Translations under genes and position numbers: made by a program
The notes under the pieces: generated by a model
What the model saw: the letters and a program-made list of their open reading frames with translations, nothing else
What the model was told of the DNA's origin: nothing
Database searches by the model: none
Assembly (NCBI RefSeq): GCF_024756235.1
Contig: NZ_JANUGY010000005.1
Coordinates: 483,940-547,939 of the forward strand
Reading direction: 5' to 3'
Origin: Massilia kyonggiensis
GTDB lineage: Bacteria > Pseudomonadota > Gammaproteobacteria > Burkholderiales > Burkholderiaceae_D
DNA: 64,000 nt
Part shown: positions 17,805 to 29,469 of the stretch, piece after piece
Position numbering within the stretch: position 1 is the first letter of the stretch
Layout: the number at the start of each line of letters is the position of its first letter

Positions 17805-19994
17805 TTACTTCACGAAGCGGGCCAGCAGGCGGATGTACGCCGTCTGGTAGCCGTTCGAAGGCTCGCTGACCGACCACGAGTTCAGCGGCCAGCCGTCGTT
17901 GAAGTCGAGATAGGTCTTCTGCGACGGTTGGCCATACGGCGGTGCCGGCGGGGCCGAGCCGCACTGCACCGACACGCCCGGGCACCGGTCGTCCCAGTTG
18001 TACTGCGTGCCGGCCGGGCCGCCCGCCAGGTAGCCCGGCGCCGGGCCGTACGGCGACTGCTTGGCGTCGTTCCACGGCGTGCCCTGCGTGAACCAGCTAT
18101 GCCACAGGCGGTTGACGGAATTTTCCGCGCCGAAGCTGTACATGTTCGACAGGTAGACCTTGCCCATCGGGTTCACGCCATGCATGTAGTGCACGTAGTC
18201 GGCCGCGACGTTGGCATCCGCCTCGGCAGAGTGGCGGCTGATCCCGTAATAGCTTTCTTCCGCAAACAGCGAGCCGGCGTTGGCCTTGACCGCGTTGCTG
18301 GCCCACGTGTACGAGCCGATGTAGGCGCGGTACGGGTCGGTCTGCGCGTCGACCTTGCCCCAGCCGTCGTAGTCGGCGCGGCCCCACAGGTCGAGGAATT
18401 GCGTGCGGATCGCCGTGGCCACGGTGGACGTCGCGTTCGGCAGCGACGCGTAGTACAGCAGGTTGCGGGCGTCGCCGGCGCTGAAGCCCGACAGGTTCCA
18501 GTCCCTGAACATCGCCGCATCCGTGTAGTTCGTGTCGACGTAGTTCTTGTACGTGGCGTCGCCCGTGGCGGCGAACAGGCGCACGGCCGCCATCAGTTTC
18601 AGCGACTTGCGGCCGTTGTCGTCGGTTTCCTGCTGGCCGACGGCAAGACCCTTGGTGCCGCGGTTCTCGTCGTTGTTGTAGAACAGGACGTTGGGGTTGG
18701 CCTGCGCCCAGTTCCACGCGTTCTTCGCGCGCGTCAGCAGGTCGGCCGCATACGTGTTCAACGATGCGTTGTTCAGGCTGCCCAGCACCTTGGCGCCTTC
18801 CGCGAACGCGGCGGCCGTGGCCAGCGTGGCCGTCGTGTTGGCGTCGCCGTAGTAGCTGGGGCCGGTGGACGAGGACGGCGGGCTCGCACCCACGACGCCG
18901 ACGACCGACAGCACCGAGCCGTCGCTGTTCTGCATGCGCTTCAGCCAGTCCAGGCCCCACTTCGCTTCGTCGAGGATGTCCGGAATGCCGTTCCACGATT
19001 CCGGAAGATTGAAATCGTCGGTGAACACGGTCGGATTCTGGACGTACGCGTCCATCAGCTCCTGCGCGTAGCCGGCCGCCCAGCTCGTGTACTTGTTGAA
19101 GTCGCCGGCGTCGGCCCAGCCGCCGCGCAGGTCGCGCGCGGTGGCGGCGTTGCCGGAGTCGAGGAAGCGCCGTGCCTGCGAATCCTGGCCCGGCCCGAGG
19201 TTGCTGGCGCCGTCGGCCCAGTTCAGGCCGGCGTTGTTCGCGGTGCGGGCCTGGCCCAGGCGCTGGTAGTAGAACATGCGCACGGCCTGGATCAGCACGT
19301 TGCGGTAGACGTTGTCGCCGATCTCGAAGCGGGCCGAACGCTGGCCGCCGGCATCGACGATTTCATACGTGCCCGGCGTCGTGATGGTGCTGAAGTCGAA
19401 GTGCCAGACCTGGTCGCCCGACGACGGATCGGTGGCGCGGGTGTTCCATTCCACGGGCCACCACGTGTACACGGTCGCGCCCGTGGCCGAGTTCACGACG
19501 CTGACCTGCTGCGGCCAGAACTGGGGGCTGTTCGCGTCGTAGCCGGTGCGGGGCATGCGCAGCACCGCCACCTTGCGTGCGTTGGTCAGGTAGCCGAACT
19601 GGTCGACCATGATGTACTTGCCGGCATTGGCGGCCAGCGCCGGCCACACCGTGAAGTTGTACTGCTGGGTCGACTTGGCGCCGCAGCTGTTCGTGTACGT
19701 GGCCGTGGCCGTGCAGGTGGTGGCGCTGGTGCCGGTGTTGGTGAGCTTGATGGTCTGTTCGCGCGCCGACCCCGACGTGCCGCAACCGCTCCACGCCCAC
19801 GTGCCGCCTGATGCCGGTTGCGGCCCGAGGACGACGGTCGAGCCGGTGTTCAGGGCAAGCGACGACTTCACTGCCCATGACGTCGTGCCGTTGATGTTGA
19901 TGTACGGGGTGGTGGTACTGGGTTGGCACGTTTGCGCCCACGCGGGTGCGCTCAGTGCTGCCAGTGTCAGCAGTACGCTCTTCTTGATCTCCAT
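17805..19994 (-). CDS. Secreted GH9 endoglucanase (cellulase)
   Basis: 729 residues with a Sec signal peptide (cleaved after about residue 20, PAWA/QT). An N-terminal Ig-like module with paired Cys is followed by a CelD_N-type immunoglobulin-like domain and the GH9 alpha/alpha barrel. Catalytic features: WADAGDFNKY (the Asp pair of GH9) and the C-terminal WSVSEPSNGYQTAYI (acid Glu). It should cleave beta-1,4-glucan outside the cell, and the nearby ExeA/GspB genes make type II secretion plausible. No dockerin or carbohydrate-binding module of known family was identified. Confidence 0.94.
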   Translation of the reverse strand: MEIKKSVLLTLAALSAPAWAQTCQPSTTTPYININGTTSWAVKSSLALNTGSTVVLGPQPASGGTWAWSGCGTSGSAREQTIKLTNTGTSATTCTATATYTNSCGAKSTQQYNFTVWPALAANAGKYIMVDQFGYLTNARKVAVLRMPRTGYDANSPQFWPQQVSVVNSATGATVYTWWPVEWNTRATDPSSGDQVWHFDFSTITTPGTYEIVDAGGQRSARFEIGDNVYRNVLIQAVRMFYYQRLGQARTANNAGLNWADGASNLGPGQDSQARRFLDSGNAATARDLRGGWADAGDFNKYTSWAAGYAQELMDAYVQNPTVFTDDFNLPESWNGIPDILDEAKWGLDWLKRMQNSDGSVLSVVGVVGASPPSSSTGPSYYGDANTTATLATAAAFAEGAKVLGSLNNASLNTYAADLLTRAKNAWNWAQANPNVLFYNNDENRGTKGLAVGQQETDDNGRKSLKLMAAVRLFAATGDATYKNYVDTNYTDAAMFRDWNLSGFSAGDARNLLYYASLPNATSTVATAIRTQFLDLWGRADYDGWGKVDAQTDPYRAYIGSYTWASNAVKANAGSLFAEESYYGISRHSAEADANVAADYVHYMHGVNPMGKVYLSNMYSFGAENSVNRLWHSWFTQGTPWNDAKQSPYGPAPGYLAGGPAGTQYNWDDRCPGVSVQCGSAPPAPPYGQPSQKTYLDFNDGWPLNSWSVSEPSNGYQTAYIRLLARFVK

Positions 19995-20062
19995 CGTTTT
20001 TTCTCTTTGTAGTGTGCAGGCCGGACTCGTCGCGCCCGTTCCGTTCAGGCGTGGGCGGGCCG

Positions 20063-20091
20063 GGCTTCAACGGCCGGCCGTCGTTGAAGCC
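20063..20091. other. Perfect 10-bp hairpin upstream of the cellulase
   Basis: GGCTTCAACG and CGTTGAAGCC separated by nine bases, inside the 241-base gap 19995-20235 that holds no gene. There is no T run, so it is not a standard terminator; it could be an operator or an RNA hairpin in the cellulase leader. Confidence 0.4.
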
Positions 20092-20235
20092 GCTGAAAGC
20101 AGCGGGTGATGCGTCATCGGGGATGTATGTATGAGTTGATTATGCGAGGGACATGGCGTCCCCGCCAGACCGAAAACCATCAACTCGAGGTATGAAATTC
20201 GCCGACGGCATGGACGCCGCCGGCGGGAGGGGAGG

Positions 20236-20682
20236 TTAGTCCTTGAGGTCGGCCGGCACCTTGCCGCCGTTTGCCGCCAGCTTGTTCATGACCTGGCGGT
20301 GCAGCCAGATGTTCATGCTGGCCGAGTCGCTGGTATCGCCCGTGTAGTGCAGCTCGGCGGCCAGTTCCTTGCGTGCCTGCAGGCTGGAATCGAGGCCCAG
20401 CAGCTTCAGCAGGTCGACGATCGACGTGCGCCAGTTCAGCTGTTGTCCGGACTGCTGCTGCATTCCGTTCAGGACGGCTTCCACATCGACCTGCTGCATC
20501 GGTGCGGCCGCCGGTGCGCTTGCCGCGGGCGCGGCCTGCGGCTGTTGCGCGGGCGGCTGTGCCGGTTGCTGCGTCGGCTGCGGCGCGCGTTGCTGGGCGC
20601 CCGGGGCCGCCTGGCTGCTGTTCTGCGCGGCGGGGTGCGAACCCGGGAAGATCTTGTGGAAGATATTGCTCAGGATACCCAT
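20236..20682 (-). CDS. DUF3597-family protein
   Basis: 148 residues. A short amphipathic N-terminus (MGILSNIFHKIFPG), a Pro/Ala/Gln-rich linker (about residues 20-62), and a C-terminal domain of ~85 residues with VDLLKLLGLDSSLQARKELAAELHYTG, typical of DUF3597, a small soluble helical domain of unknown function. It lies close to another small conserved protein (20714-21232) on the same strand, with 31 bases between them, so they may be co-transcribed. Confidence 0.85.
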   Translation of the reverse strand: MGILSNIFHKIFPGSHPAAQNSSQAAPGAQQRAPQPTQQPAQPPAQQPQAAPAASAPAAAPMQQVDVEAVLNGMQQQSGQQLNWRTSIVDLLKLLGLDSSLQARKELAAELHYTGDTSDSASMNIWLHRQVMNKLAANGGKVPADLKD

Positions 20683-20713
20683 GTCGACTCCTTTTCAATG
20701 ATGGTTGGTGCGC

Positions 20714-21232
20714 TCAATGGCGCTGCATGCCCTGGGCCATGTGGCCAAGCGCGATCGCCAGCGCGGCGCCGCCGATGGCCTTGACCAGGGTCGGATGTTC
20801 GGCATAGAAGTCGCCCATGCGTTCGACGATGCCGGGATTCTGCTGCTCGGCCTTGGCGGCCAGTTCCTGCACCTGTTCCGGCGATACCTGGCTCGCCTGT
20901 TCCGGCGACACGCGGGCCTGGTCGGCACCCAGCAGGTTGCCGAGCGAGCCGCCCGCGACGGACGCCAGCACGGACGGGCCGATATTGGCCAGCAGCTGGT
21001 TCAGCATGCCGGCGCGCTGGTCGGGATTGCTGTTGCCAAACAGCTGGCCGACCATCTGCGAAAACGGGGGCGTCTGGTCCGAGCGCAGCGCCTGCGTCAC
21101 GCCCTGCGCGACGGTGGCGCGCGGCACGTTCTGCGCGACGTGGTCGAAATCGTTCTCGGCCTGCGCCGGGTTGGCGTTCTGGTTGGCACCGCCCAGGTAT
21201 TGCTGCAACAGGTTGCCCAAATCAAAGCTCAT
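20714..21232 (-). CDS. Small conserved hypothetical protein, Gln-rich with C-terminal hydrophobic segment
   Basis: 172 residues. N-terminal MSFDLGNLLQQYLGG, a central part with a duplicated sequence (QASQVSPEQVQELAAKAEQ), and a final hydrophobic stretch (VKAIGGAALAIALGHMAQGM). Similar short proteins occur beside DUF3597 proteins in betaproteobacteria, from general knowledge. Function unknown. Confidence 0.75.
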   Translation of the reverse strand: MSFDLGNLLQQYLGGANQNANPAQAENDFDHVAQNVPRATVAQGVTQALRSDQTPPFSQMVGQLFGNSNPDQRAGMLNQLLANIGPSVLASVAGGSLGNLLGADQARVSPEQASQVSPEQVQELAAKAEQQNPGIVERMGDFYAEHPTLVKAIGGAALAIALGHMAQGMQRH

Positions 21233-21370
21233 GATGTTCTCCGCGTTGAAACCTCGAAGCGCAAGCGTAGGCGTTCGCGGACGATCCCTCCGTACGTTCG
21301 CTAACGGACGGGCGGCATCTATAATCCGCGTTGCTGTACACAAATAAAACAAACGAACCCGAGAGAGACT

Positions 21371-22324
21371 ATGCATACCATCCTCCGTTCGGCCGCGCTC
21401 GCCGCCGCCGTCCTGTGCACTTCCGCCCACGCCGCCATGCAACCCGGCGAACACCAGGTCGTCGTGGGCGACGTCCGCCTGTGGTACAAGGTCGCCGGCC
21501 ACGGCGCGAAGGGCGCGCCGCCGCTGCTGTTCCTGCACGGCGGCCCCGGCTACAACAGCTACAGCTTCGAAGCGCAGGCCGGTCCGGCGCTCGAAAAGAA
21601 GCTGCAGGTGATCTACTTCGACCAGCGCGGCAGCGGCCGCTCCGAGCGGCCGTGGCGCGGCGAGTATTCCATCGCCGCCCTCGTCGACGACATCGAGGCG
21701 CTGCGCAAGACGCTCGGCGTGGACAAGCTCGCGCTGATGGGCCATTCGTTCGGCGGCACGCTGGCGCTCGAGTACGCGGCCAGGTATCCCGGACACGTCG
21801 CGAAGATGGTGCTGGTGAGCGCCGCATCGGACATCCCGGCCGCCTGTGCGGCGCGCGTGGACTACATCGCGCGGCACTACGGCGACCGGCTCGACAAGGC
21901 GCGCGCCGATGCGAAGGCGCGCAACGAGTCGCCGGACGCCTGCTTCTACGCGTTCAACACGGTCGGCCCGGACCTGCACCAGCGCGTCAACGACGAGGTG
22001 ATGTTCCCGGACCTGTCGGTCGGCAAGCGCCAGGATGCCATCGACGCAAGGAGCGGCCTGCGCAACACGGGCGAAATCGGCAACGCGCTGTTCGGCGGCG
22101 GGTTCATGTCGTACCGCTTCGCCCATCCGGAGCGCGTGACGATGCCCGTGCTCGTGATGGCCGGGGCCGCGGACTACGCGATCGGCCTGCCGGCGCAGCG
22201 CGCGCTGGGCCAGGCGTTGCCGCGCGCGCGCGTCGTCGAATATCCGGGCGCCGGCCACTTCCTGTACCTCGATACCCCCGAGCGCTTCACGCGCGACGTC
22301 ACGGACTTCCTGGCGACGCCCTGA
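21371..22324 (+). CDS. Secreted alpha/beta-hydrolase, proline iminopeptidase-like
   Basis: 317 residues with a signal peptide (about 21 residues, SAHA/AM). The alpha/beta-hydrolase fold is marked by the oxyanion-hole motif FLHGGPGYNSYSF, the FDQRGSGRSE motif of proline iminopeptidase-like enzymes, the nucleophile elbow GHSFGG, and a C-terminal GAGHFLY with the catalytic His. It probably cleaves a small amide or ester in the periplasm; peptidase activity is inferred from family. Confidence 0.88.
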   Translation: MHTILRSAALAAAVLCTSAHAAMQPGEHQVVVGDVRLWYKVAGHGAKGAPPLLFLHGGPGYNSYSFEAQAGPALEKKLQVIYFDQRGSGRSERPWRGEYSIAALVDDIEALRKTLGVDKLALMGHSFGGTLALEYAARYPGHVAKMVLVSAASDIPAACAARVDYIARHYGDRLDKARADAKARNESPDACFYAFNTVGPDLHQRVNDEVMFPDLSVGKRQDAIDARSGLRNTGEIGNALFGGGFMSYRFAHPERVTMPVLVMAGAADYAIGLPAQRALGQALPRARVVEYPGAGHFLYLDTPERFTRDVTDFLATP

Positions 22325-22376
22325 CGGGTGAGGTTGCCAGGTGGACACCCGCGCCGCCGGCGCGTAAGCTGGCGCC

Positions 22377-22718
22377 ATGATCTATACGCCGCTGTTCCTG
22401 TTCCTGGCACTGTACGCTTACGCCGCGCTGGCCCTCCGCCTGCCGGCCGCGGTGGGCATCGCGTACGCGCTCGCGAGCGCCGCCTGTTTCGCGCTGTATG
22501 CGCACGACAAGGCGGCCGCGCGGCGGGGCGACCGGCGCACGCCCGAGCGTCATCTGTTGTTGCTGGGGCTCGCCGGCGGCTGGCCGGGCGCCTTGCTGGC
22601 GCAGCAGTGGTTGCGGCACAAGACCGTCAAACGTCCGTTCCGGCAGGGGTTCTGGCTGACCGTCGGCCTCAACCTGGCCGGCTTCTGCTGGCTGGCGCGC
22701 GCGCTGGCGCCGGCCTGA
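22377..22718 (+). CDS. DUF1294-family membrane protein
   Basis: 113 residues with about three to four hydrophobic segments and the family motif [20 protein letters not shown] followed by [25 protein letters not shown]. Small inner-membrane protein of unknown function. It lies 23 bases before the glycerophosphodiesterase gene, probably in one transcript. Confidence 0.85.
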   Translation: MIYTPLFLFLALYAYAALALRLPAAVGIAYALASAACFALYAHDKAAARRGDRRTPERHLLLLGLAGGWPGALLAQQWLRHKTVKRPFRQGFWLTVGLNLAGFCWLARALAPA

Positions 22719-22740
22719 GCATCGTTCAGGAGGAATCATC

Positions 22741-23493
22741 ATGTGGCCTTATCCCAGGATCCTGGCGCACCGCGGCGGCGGCACGCTGGCGCCGGAAAAC
22801 ACGGTGGCCGGACTGCGCCGCGGCATGGACGCGGGATTCCGCGCCATCGAATTCGACGTGATGCTGGCGCGCGACGGCGTCCCCGTCGTGCTGCACGACC
22901 CCGAGCTGGGCCGCACGGTGCCCGGGACGGAATCGGTGGCGGACGTCGACGCGCTCGACCTCGCCGCGCGCGATGCGGGCTCGTGGTTCGGTCCCGAGTA
23001 CGAGGGCGAGCCGGTGCCGCTGTTCGTCGAGTTCGCGCAGTATTGCAAGGCCCATGGCGTGTGGATGAACATCGAGATCAAGCCCGTGTCCGGCCATGAC
23101 GAAGCGACGGGCGCCGTGGTCGCGCGCCTGGCGGCGGCCCTGTTCGCCGACGAGATCGCCGCGGGCAGGGTGGAGCGGGTGCCGCTGCTGTCCTCGTTCA
23201 GCGAGACCGCGCTGGCGGCGGCCCGGGAGGCCGCGCCCCAGGTGCCGCGCGCCTGGCTGACCGAATCGCTGCCGCCGGACTGGGAAGCCCGCGCGCGGGC
23301 ACTGGACGCCGTCGCGATCCACACCGACCACACGCGGCTGACGGCGGCCGCGGCGGCGCAAGTGAAAGCGGCTGGCCTCGGCCTGTTCTGCTACACCGTC
23401 AACGCGCCGGCGCGTGCGCGCGAACTGTTCGGCTGGGGCGTCGACGGGTTGTGCACGGACCGGATCGACCTGATCCCGCCTGATTTCGTCTAG
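22741..23493 (+). CDS. ugpQ: Glycerophosphodiester phosphodiesterase
   Basis: 250 residues, cytoplasmic. It hydrolyses glycerophosphodiesters to glycerol-3-phosphate and an alcohol. GDPD motifs: LAHRGGG (catalytic His), APENTVAG, IEFDVMLARDGVPVVLHD (metal-binding Glu/Asp and second His), and IEIKP. The length fits UgpQ. There is no signal peptide, unlike the periplasmic GlpQ. Confidence 0.9.
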   Translation: MWPYPRILAHRGGGTLAPENTVAGLRRGMDAGFRAIEFDVMLARDGVPVVLHDPELGRTVPGTESVADVDALDLAARDAGSWFGPEYEGEPVPLFVEFAQYCKAHGVWMNIEIKPVSGHDEATGAVVARLAAALFADEIAAGRVERVPLLSSFSETALAAAREAAPQVPRAWLTESLPPDWEARARALDAVAIHTDHTRLTAAAAAQVKAAGLGLFCYTVNAPARARELFGWGVDGLCTDRIDLIPPDFV

Positions 23494-23561
23494 ACAAAAA
23501 TTTTCCCTCAAGAATTGTAAAGACTTGTCGTTAATGACATTCGGCTTCCGGTCACGGCCCT

Positions 23562-25220
23562 ATGTCACTATCGATCAACAATCAATCGCTGTCCCTGCAC
23601 GCCCAGCGCAAGCTGGCGGAGCATACGAACGACGTCACGCGCCTCGTCTCGCGCCTGAGCTCGGGCATGCGCATCACGAGTGCCACGGACGATCCGGCCG
23701 GCCAGGCCGTGGCCGGACGCATGAAGTCGCAGCTGACCGGGATGCGCCAGGCCATGCGCGGCATCAACGACGCGACGTCGATGCTGCAGGTGGCGGACAG
23801 CACGCTGTCGAGCATCACCGACAGGCTGCAGCGCCTGCGCGAACTGGCGGTCGCATCCGGCAACGGGGCGTACACGGACAGCGACCGCAACACGCTGCAG
23901 GCGGAAGCGGACCAGATCCTGTCCCAGATCACCGAAATGGGCAATGGCGCGTCGTTCAATGGCCAGGCGATCTTTTCGCCCGCATCCGAGAACGGCACCG
24001 AGGACAAGAAGAAGCGCGCCGTGCTGGACAGCCTCAAGGCCGGCTGGCTGAGTGCCGCCGAAGACATGGTCCAGCAGTACTACGGCCTGCAGGGAGACGG
24101 CGTGACCTTGAAGATCAACCTCGACACGACGGACGGCAGCAGCGGCGTGCTCGCATCCGTCACGGGGTCGACGGCGCCCGGCAGCGACGTCACGCTGAAC
24201 ATCGACATGGCCGATTTCAGCGACATGAGCACACCCGACGGCGGTAGTGGCCCGGTGTACGACGACCGCGTCATCGCGCACGAGATGGTGCACGCGATCA
24301 TGCTGCGCTCGACCAGTTTCAATTTCCCGCAATGGTTTACCGAGGGCACGGCCGAGCTGATCCATGGTGCGGACGAGCGCCTGGCGGGCGCACTGGCGGG
24401 CGGGCAGACGGCGCAGGGCATCGTCGACACGATCACGGGCGGCGGCTTCAGCTACGAAGCCGGCTACGTCGCGTCGCGCTACCTGCACGACAAGCTGAAA
24501 TCGATGGGCGTCGACGGCGGCATGAAAGGCCTGATGACTTACCTGAGCCAGCACCAGTCGGCCGACCTGGACACGGCGCTCGATGCCGTCACGGGTGGGC
24601 AATACCAGGGCCTCGGCGATTTCATGACGGATTTCGCGGCCGGCGGCGCCAGCTTCATCGCGGGCATGGACCTGACGAATGCCGACACGGGCGCGATCGG
24701 CGGCCTGGACGCGGACGGCGGGCCGACGCGCGATGCGCAGGGCGTCGTCCCCGAATCCGGCTTCGGCACGGCGGACCGGCCGCTGCGCAACTTCAAGGTC
24801 GAGTATCCGGACATCGGCGGCGGGGCCGCGCTCCGGAACCGGGTGCAAATCCAGATCGGCGCCTCCGCGGGCGAACTGGTCGACATGGAGTTTGCGGCCG
24901 TCAATTCCAGCGCGCTGGGCCTGGGCGGCCTGGACATGCGCAACACGGCGGTTGCGCTGCTGCACATCGACGACGCGCTCGCGCTCGTCACGGAGCAGCG
25001 CGTGCAGGTGGGCGCCTACAGCAACCGCATGGACGCCGCAGCCAGCAACAACCAGATGGCGTCGATGAACCTGGAAGCGGCGCGCAGCCGCATCGAGGAC
25101 GTCGACTACGCCGGGACCGCGGTCCGGTTGACGCGCGCGCAGATCCTGCAACAGGCGGCGTCGGCCATGCTGACCCAGGCGAATGGCGAGCCGCGGGCGG
25201 TACTGGCGCTGTTGCGCTGA
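23562..25220 (+). CDS. Flagellinolysin: flagellin with an embedded zinc metallopeptidase domain
   Basis: 552 residues. The ends are flagellin: N-terminal MSLSINNQSLSLHAQRKLAE, RLSSGMRITSATDDPAG, and C-terminal VGAYSNRMDAA...LEAARSRIEDVDYA. The hypervariable middle (about residues 150-370) contains IAHEMVHAIM with the HExxH zinc motif (His240, Glu241, His244) and a downstream TEGTAE, where Glu261 is a likely third ligand. This matches the flagellinolysin family, described in which filaments carry proteolytic activity. It should assemble into filaments with many exposed active sites. No other flagellar gene is visible here, so its export context is unknown. Confidence 0.93.
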   Translation: MSLSINNQSLSLHAQRKLAEHTNDVTRLVSRLSSGMRITSATDDPAGQAVAGRMKSQLTGMRQAMRGINDATSMLQVADSTLSSITDRLQRLRELAVASGNGAYTDSDRNTLQAEADQILSQITEMGNGASFNGQAIFSPASENGTEDKKKRAVLDSLKAGWLSAAEDMVQQYYGLQGDGVTLKINLDTTDGSSGVLASVTGSTAPGSDVTLNIDMADFSDMSTPDGGSGPVYDDRVIAHEMVHAIMLRSTSFNFPQWFTEGTAELIHGADERLAGALAGGQTAQGIVDTITGGGFSYEAGYVASRYLHDKLKSMGVDGGMKGLMTYLSQHQSADLDTALDAVTGGQYQGLGDFMTDFAAGGASFIAGMDLTNADTGAIGGLDADGGPTRDAQGVVPESGFGTADRPLRNFKVEYPDIGGGAALRNRVQIQIGASAGELVDMEFAAVNSSALGLGGLDMRNTAVALLHIDDALALVTEQRVQVGAYSNRMDAAASNNQMASMNLEAARSRIEDVDYAGTAVRLTRAQILQQAASAMLTQANGEPRAVLALLR

Positions 25221-25283
25221 TTTATTGTTGCCGTTTCTGCAACGCCGAAAATTGCGGATGCGATTTACCGTCAACAGCTAGGC

Positions 25284-25289
25284 TATAAT
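25284..25289 (+). promoter_or_regulatory. -10 element of alaS promoter
   Basis: TATAAT 45 bases before the alaS start. No good -35 element is evident at 17 bases spacing, so it may need an activator or be an extended -10 type. Confidence 0.5.
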
Positions 25290-25333
25290 CGATTTTCTTT
25301 ATATAGCAAGCTGCCTGAATCCGCCCCTACGAC

Positions 25334-27949
<2,616 letters not shown>

Positions 27950-27960
27950 CCGTTGTAACT

Positions 27961-27992
27961 GCGCCGCCGCAATATGCGTATTGTGGCGGCGC
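27961..27992 (+). terminator. Hairpin after alaS, probable terminator
   Basis: Stem GCGCCGCCGCAAT/ATTGTGGCGGCGC around a short loop, directly after the alaS stop. The 3' flank lacks a clear T run, so this may end transcription only with help, or be a stabilising 3' hairpin. The gap 27950-28232 otherwise holds no recognisable gene. Confidence 0.5.
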
Positions 27993-28152
27993 GTGCGCTG
28001 TAAATCGAAGGCGATTTGAGTTGAATCAACTCTTGTTTCGATGGGTAAGTGGGCGGCACAGCCGTCCACGCTACATCCCTCTCATCCAGTCATCGCCGCC
28101 TCATCTCTATCTGCCTGTCAAGTAATTGCCGTTGTTACAACGCAACACGGAT

Positions 28153-28165
28153 ACCAAATTTTGGT
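28153..28165. promoter_or_regulatory. Palindrome upstream of the tusA-like gene
   Basis: ACCAAATTTTGGT, a perfect palindrome around one central base, 80 bases before the ATG at 28233. It overlaps the region expected to hold the promoter. It could be an operator; no regulator is assigned. Confidence 0.3.
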
Positions 28166-28232
28166 GCGGCGCGTCATAATGGGCTAATTGGAGTACTATC
28201 GGGTCCATGCCCTACCAACTAGCAGGCAATCG

Positions 28233-28490
28233 ATGAGCGAAACCATAATCGACACCGGCACCATCGAGGTCCAGACGGACCTGGATGCGCGTGGCTTGAA
28301 TTGCCCGCTGCCGATCCTCAAGGCCAAGAAGGCCCTCGCGGAACTGGCCAGCGGCCAGGTGCTGCGCATCGTGGCCACCGACACCGGTTCGGTCCGCGAC
28401 TTCCAGGCGTTCGCCAAGCAGACGGGCAATGCCCTGCTGGCGCACACGCACATCAACGGCGAATTCACGTTCTGGCTGCGCCGGAAATAA
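28233..28490 (+). CDS. TusA-like sulfurtransferase (SirA/YedF family)
   Basis: 85 residues from ATG 28233; an in-frame ATG 15 codons upstream was rejected because the family begins near MSETIIDTG. The fold signature LDARGLNCPLPILKAKKALAEL includes CPLP, with the conserved Cys that carries persulfide. Such proteins relay sulfur to tRNA 2-thiouridine modification or molybdenum cofactor pathways. Which pathway it serves here is unclear. Confidence 0.9.
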   Translation: MSETIIDTGTIEVQTDLDARGLNCPLPILKAKKALAELASGQVLRIVATDTGSVRDFQAFAKQTGNALLAHTHINGEFTFWLRRK

Positions 28491-28620
28491 CCACAGCCTT
28501 TCCCTGATCGCCCGGTCCGCCGGGCGTCCACACTCCAGCCGCAAGGAAACCCACCTACGCACAATCCAGTACGATTAGGGCATTTCCTCTAACCGAAAAA
28601 CGCACGATCGTGCTTTAATT

Positions 28621-28649
28621 CTGACCTGAACGGAATTTGCTCTTATAAT
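28621..28649 (+). promoter_or_regulatory. Sigma-70 promoter of etfBA
   Basis: CTGACC (28621-28626) and TATAAT (28644-28649), spacing 17, about 44 bases before the etfB ATG. The -10 is consensus and the -35 matches four of six positions. Confidence 0.65.
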
Positions 28650-28692
28650 TCGGATCATTTTTAGTCTTTCACCCATTTTTCAAAGGCACACT

Positions 28693-29442
28693 ATGAAAGT
28701 CCTGGTACCCGTCAAACGCGTGGTCGACTACAACGTCAAGGTCCGCGTCAAGTCCGACGGCAGCGGCGTCGATATCGCCAACGTCAAGATGTCGATGAAC
28801 CCGTTCGACGAGATCGCGGTGGAAGAAGCCACGCGCCTGAAGGAAGCCGGCAAGGTCACCGAGATCGTGGCCGTGACCTGCGGCGTGGCCCAGGCCCAGG
28901 AAACCCTGCGTACCGCGATGGCGATCGGCGCCGACCGCGGCGTGCTGGTCGAGACCGGTGCCGAGATCGAACCGCTGGGCGTCGCGAAGGTGCTGAAGGC
29001 GCTGGCCGTCGAAGAGCAGCCGCAACTGATCATCCTGGGCAAGCAGGCGATCGACGACGATTCGAACCAGACCGGCCAGATGCTGGCTGCGCTGCTGGGC
29101 TGGCCGCAGGCGACGTTCGCCTCGAAGGTCGTGCTGGAAGACGGCAAGGTCACCGTGACCCGCGAAGTGGACGGCGGCCTGGAAACCGTGGCCCTGTCCC
29201 TGCCGGCCATCGTCACCACCGACCTGCGCCTGAACGAGCCGCGCTACGTGACGCTGCCGAACATCATGAAGGCCAAGAAAAAGCCGCTGACGACCGTCAA
29301 GCCAGAAGACCTGGGCGTCGACGTCACGCCGCGCCTGAAGACCGTCAAGGTCGCCGAGCCGGCCAAGCGTTCGGCCGGCGTCAAGGTGCCCGATGTCGCG
29401 ACCCTGGTGCAGAAGCTGCGCACCGAAGCCAAAGTCATCTAA
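28693..29442 (+). CDS. etfB: Electron transfer flavoprotein beta subunit
   Basis: 249 residues. It forms the FAD- and AMP-containing heterodimer with EtfA that takes electrons from acyl-CoA dehydrogenases and passes them to the ETF-ubiquinone oxidoreductase. Typical features: [43 protein letters not shown] (AMP/nucleotide site) and the C-terminal [16 protein letters not shown]. It lies 27 bases before etfA. The acyl-CoA dehydrogenase after etfA supports a beta-oxidation link. Confidence 0.97.
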   Translation: MKVLVPVKRVVDYNVKVRVKSDGSGVDIANVKMSMNPFDEIAVEEATRLKEAGKVTEIVAVTCGVAQAQETLRTAMAIGADRGVLVETGAEIEPLGVAKVLKALAVEEQPQLIILGKQAIDDDSNQTGQMLAALLGWPQATFASKVVLEDGKVTVTREVDGGLETVALSLPAIVTTDLRLNEPRYVTLPNIMKAKKKPLTTVKPEDLGVDVTPRLKTVKVAEPAKRSAGVKVPDVATLVQKLRTEAKVI

Positions 29443-29469
29443 GTACTGAGCAAATAAGGAATTTCATCC

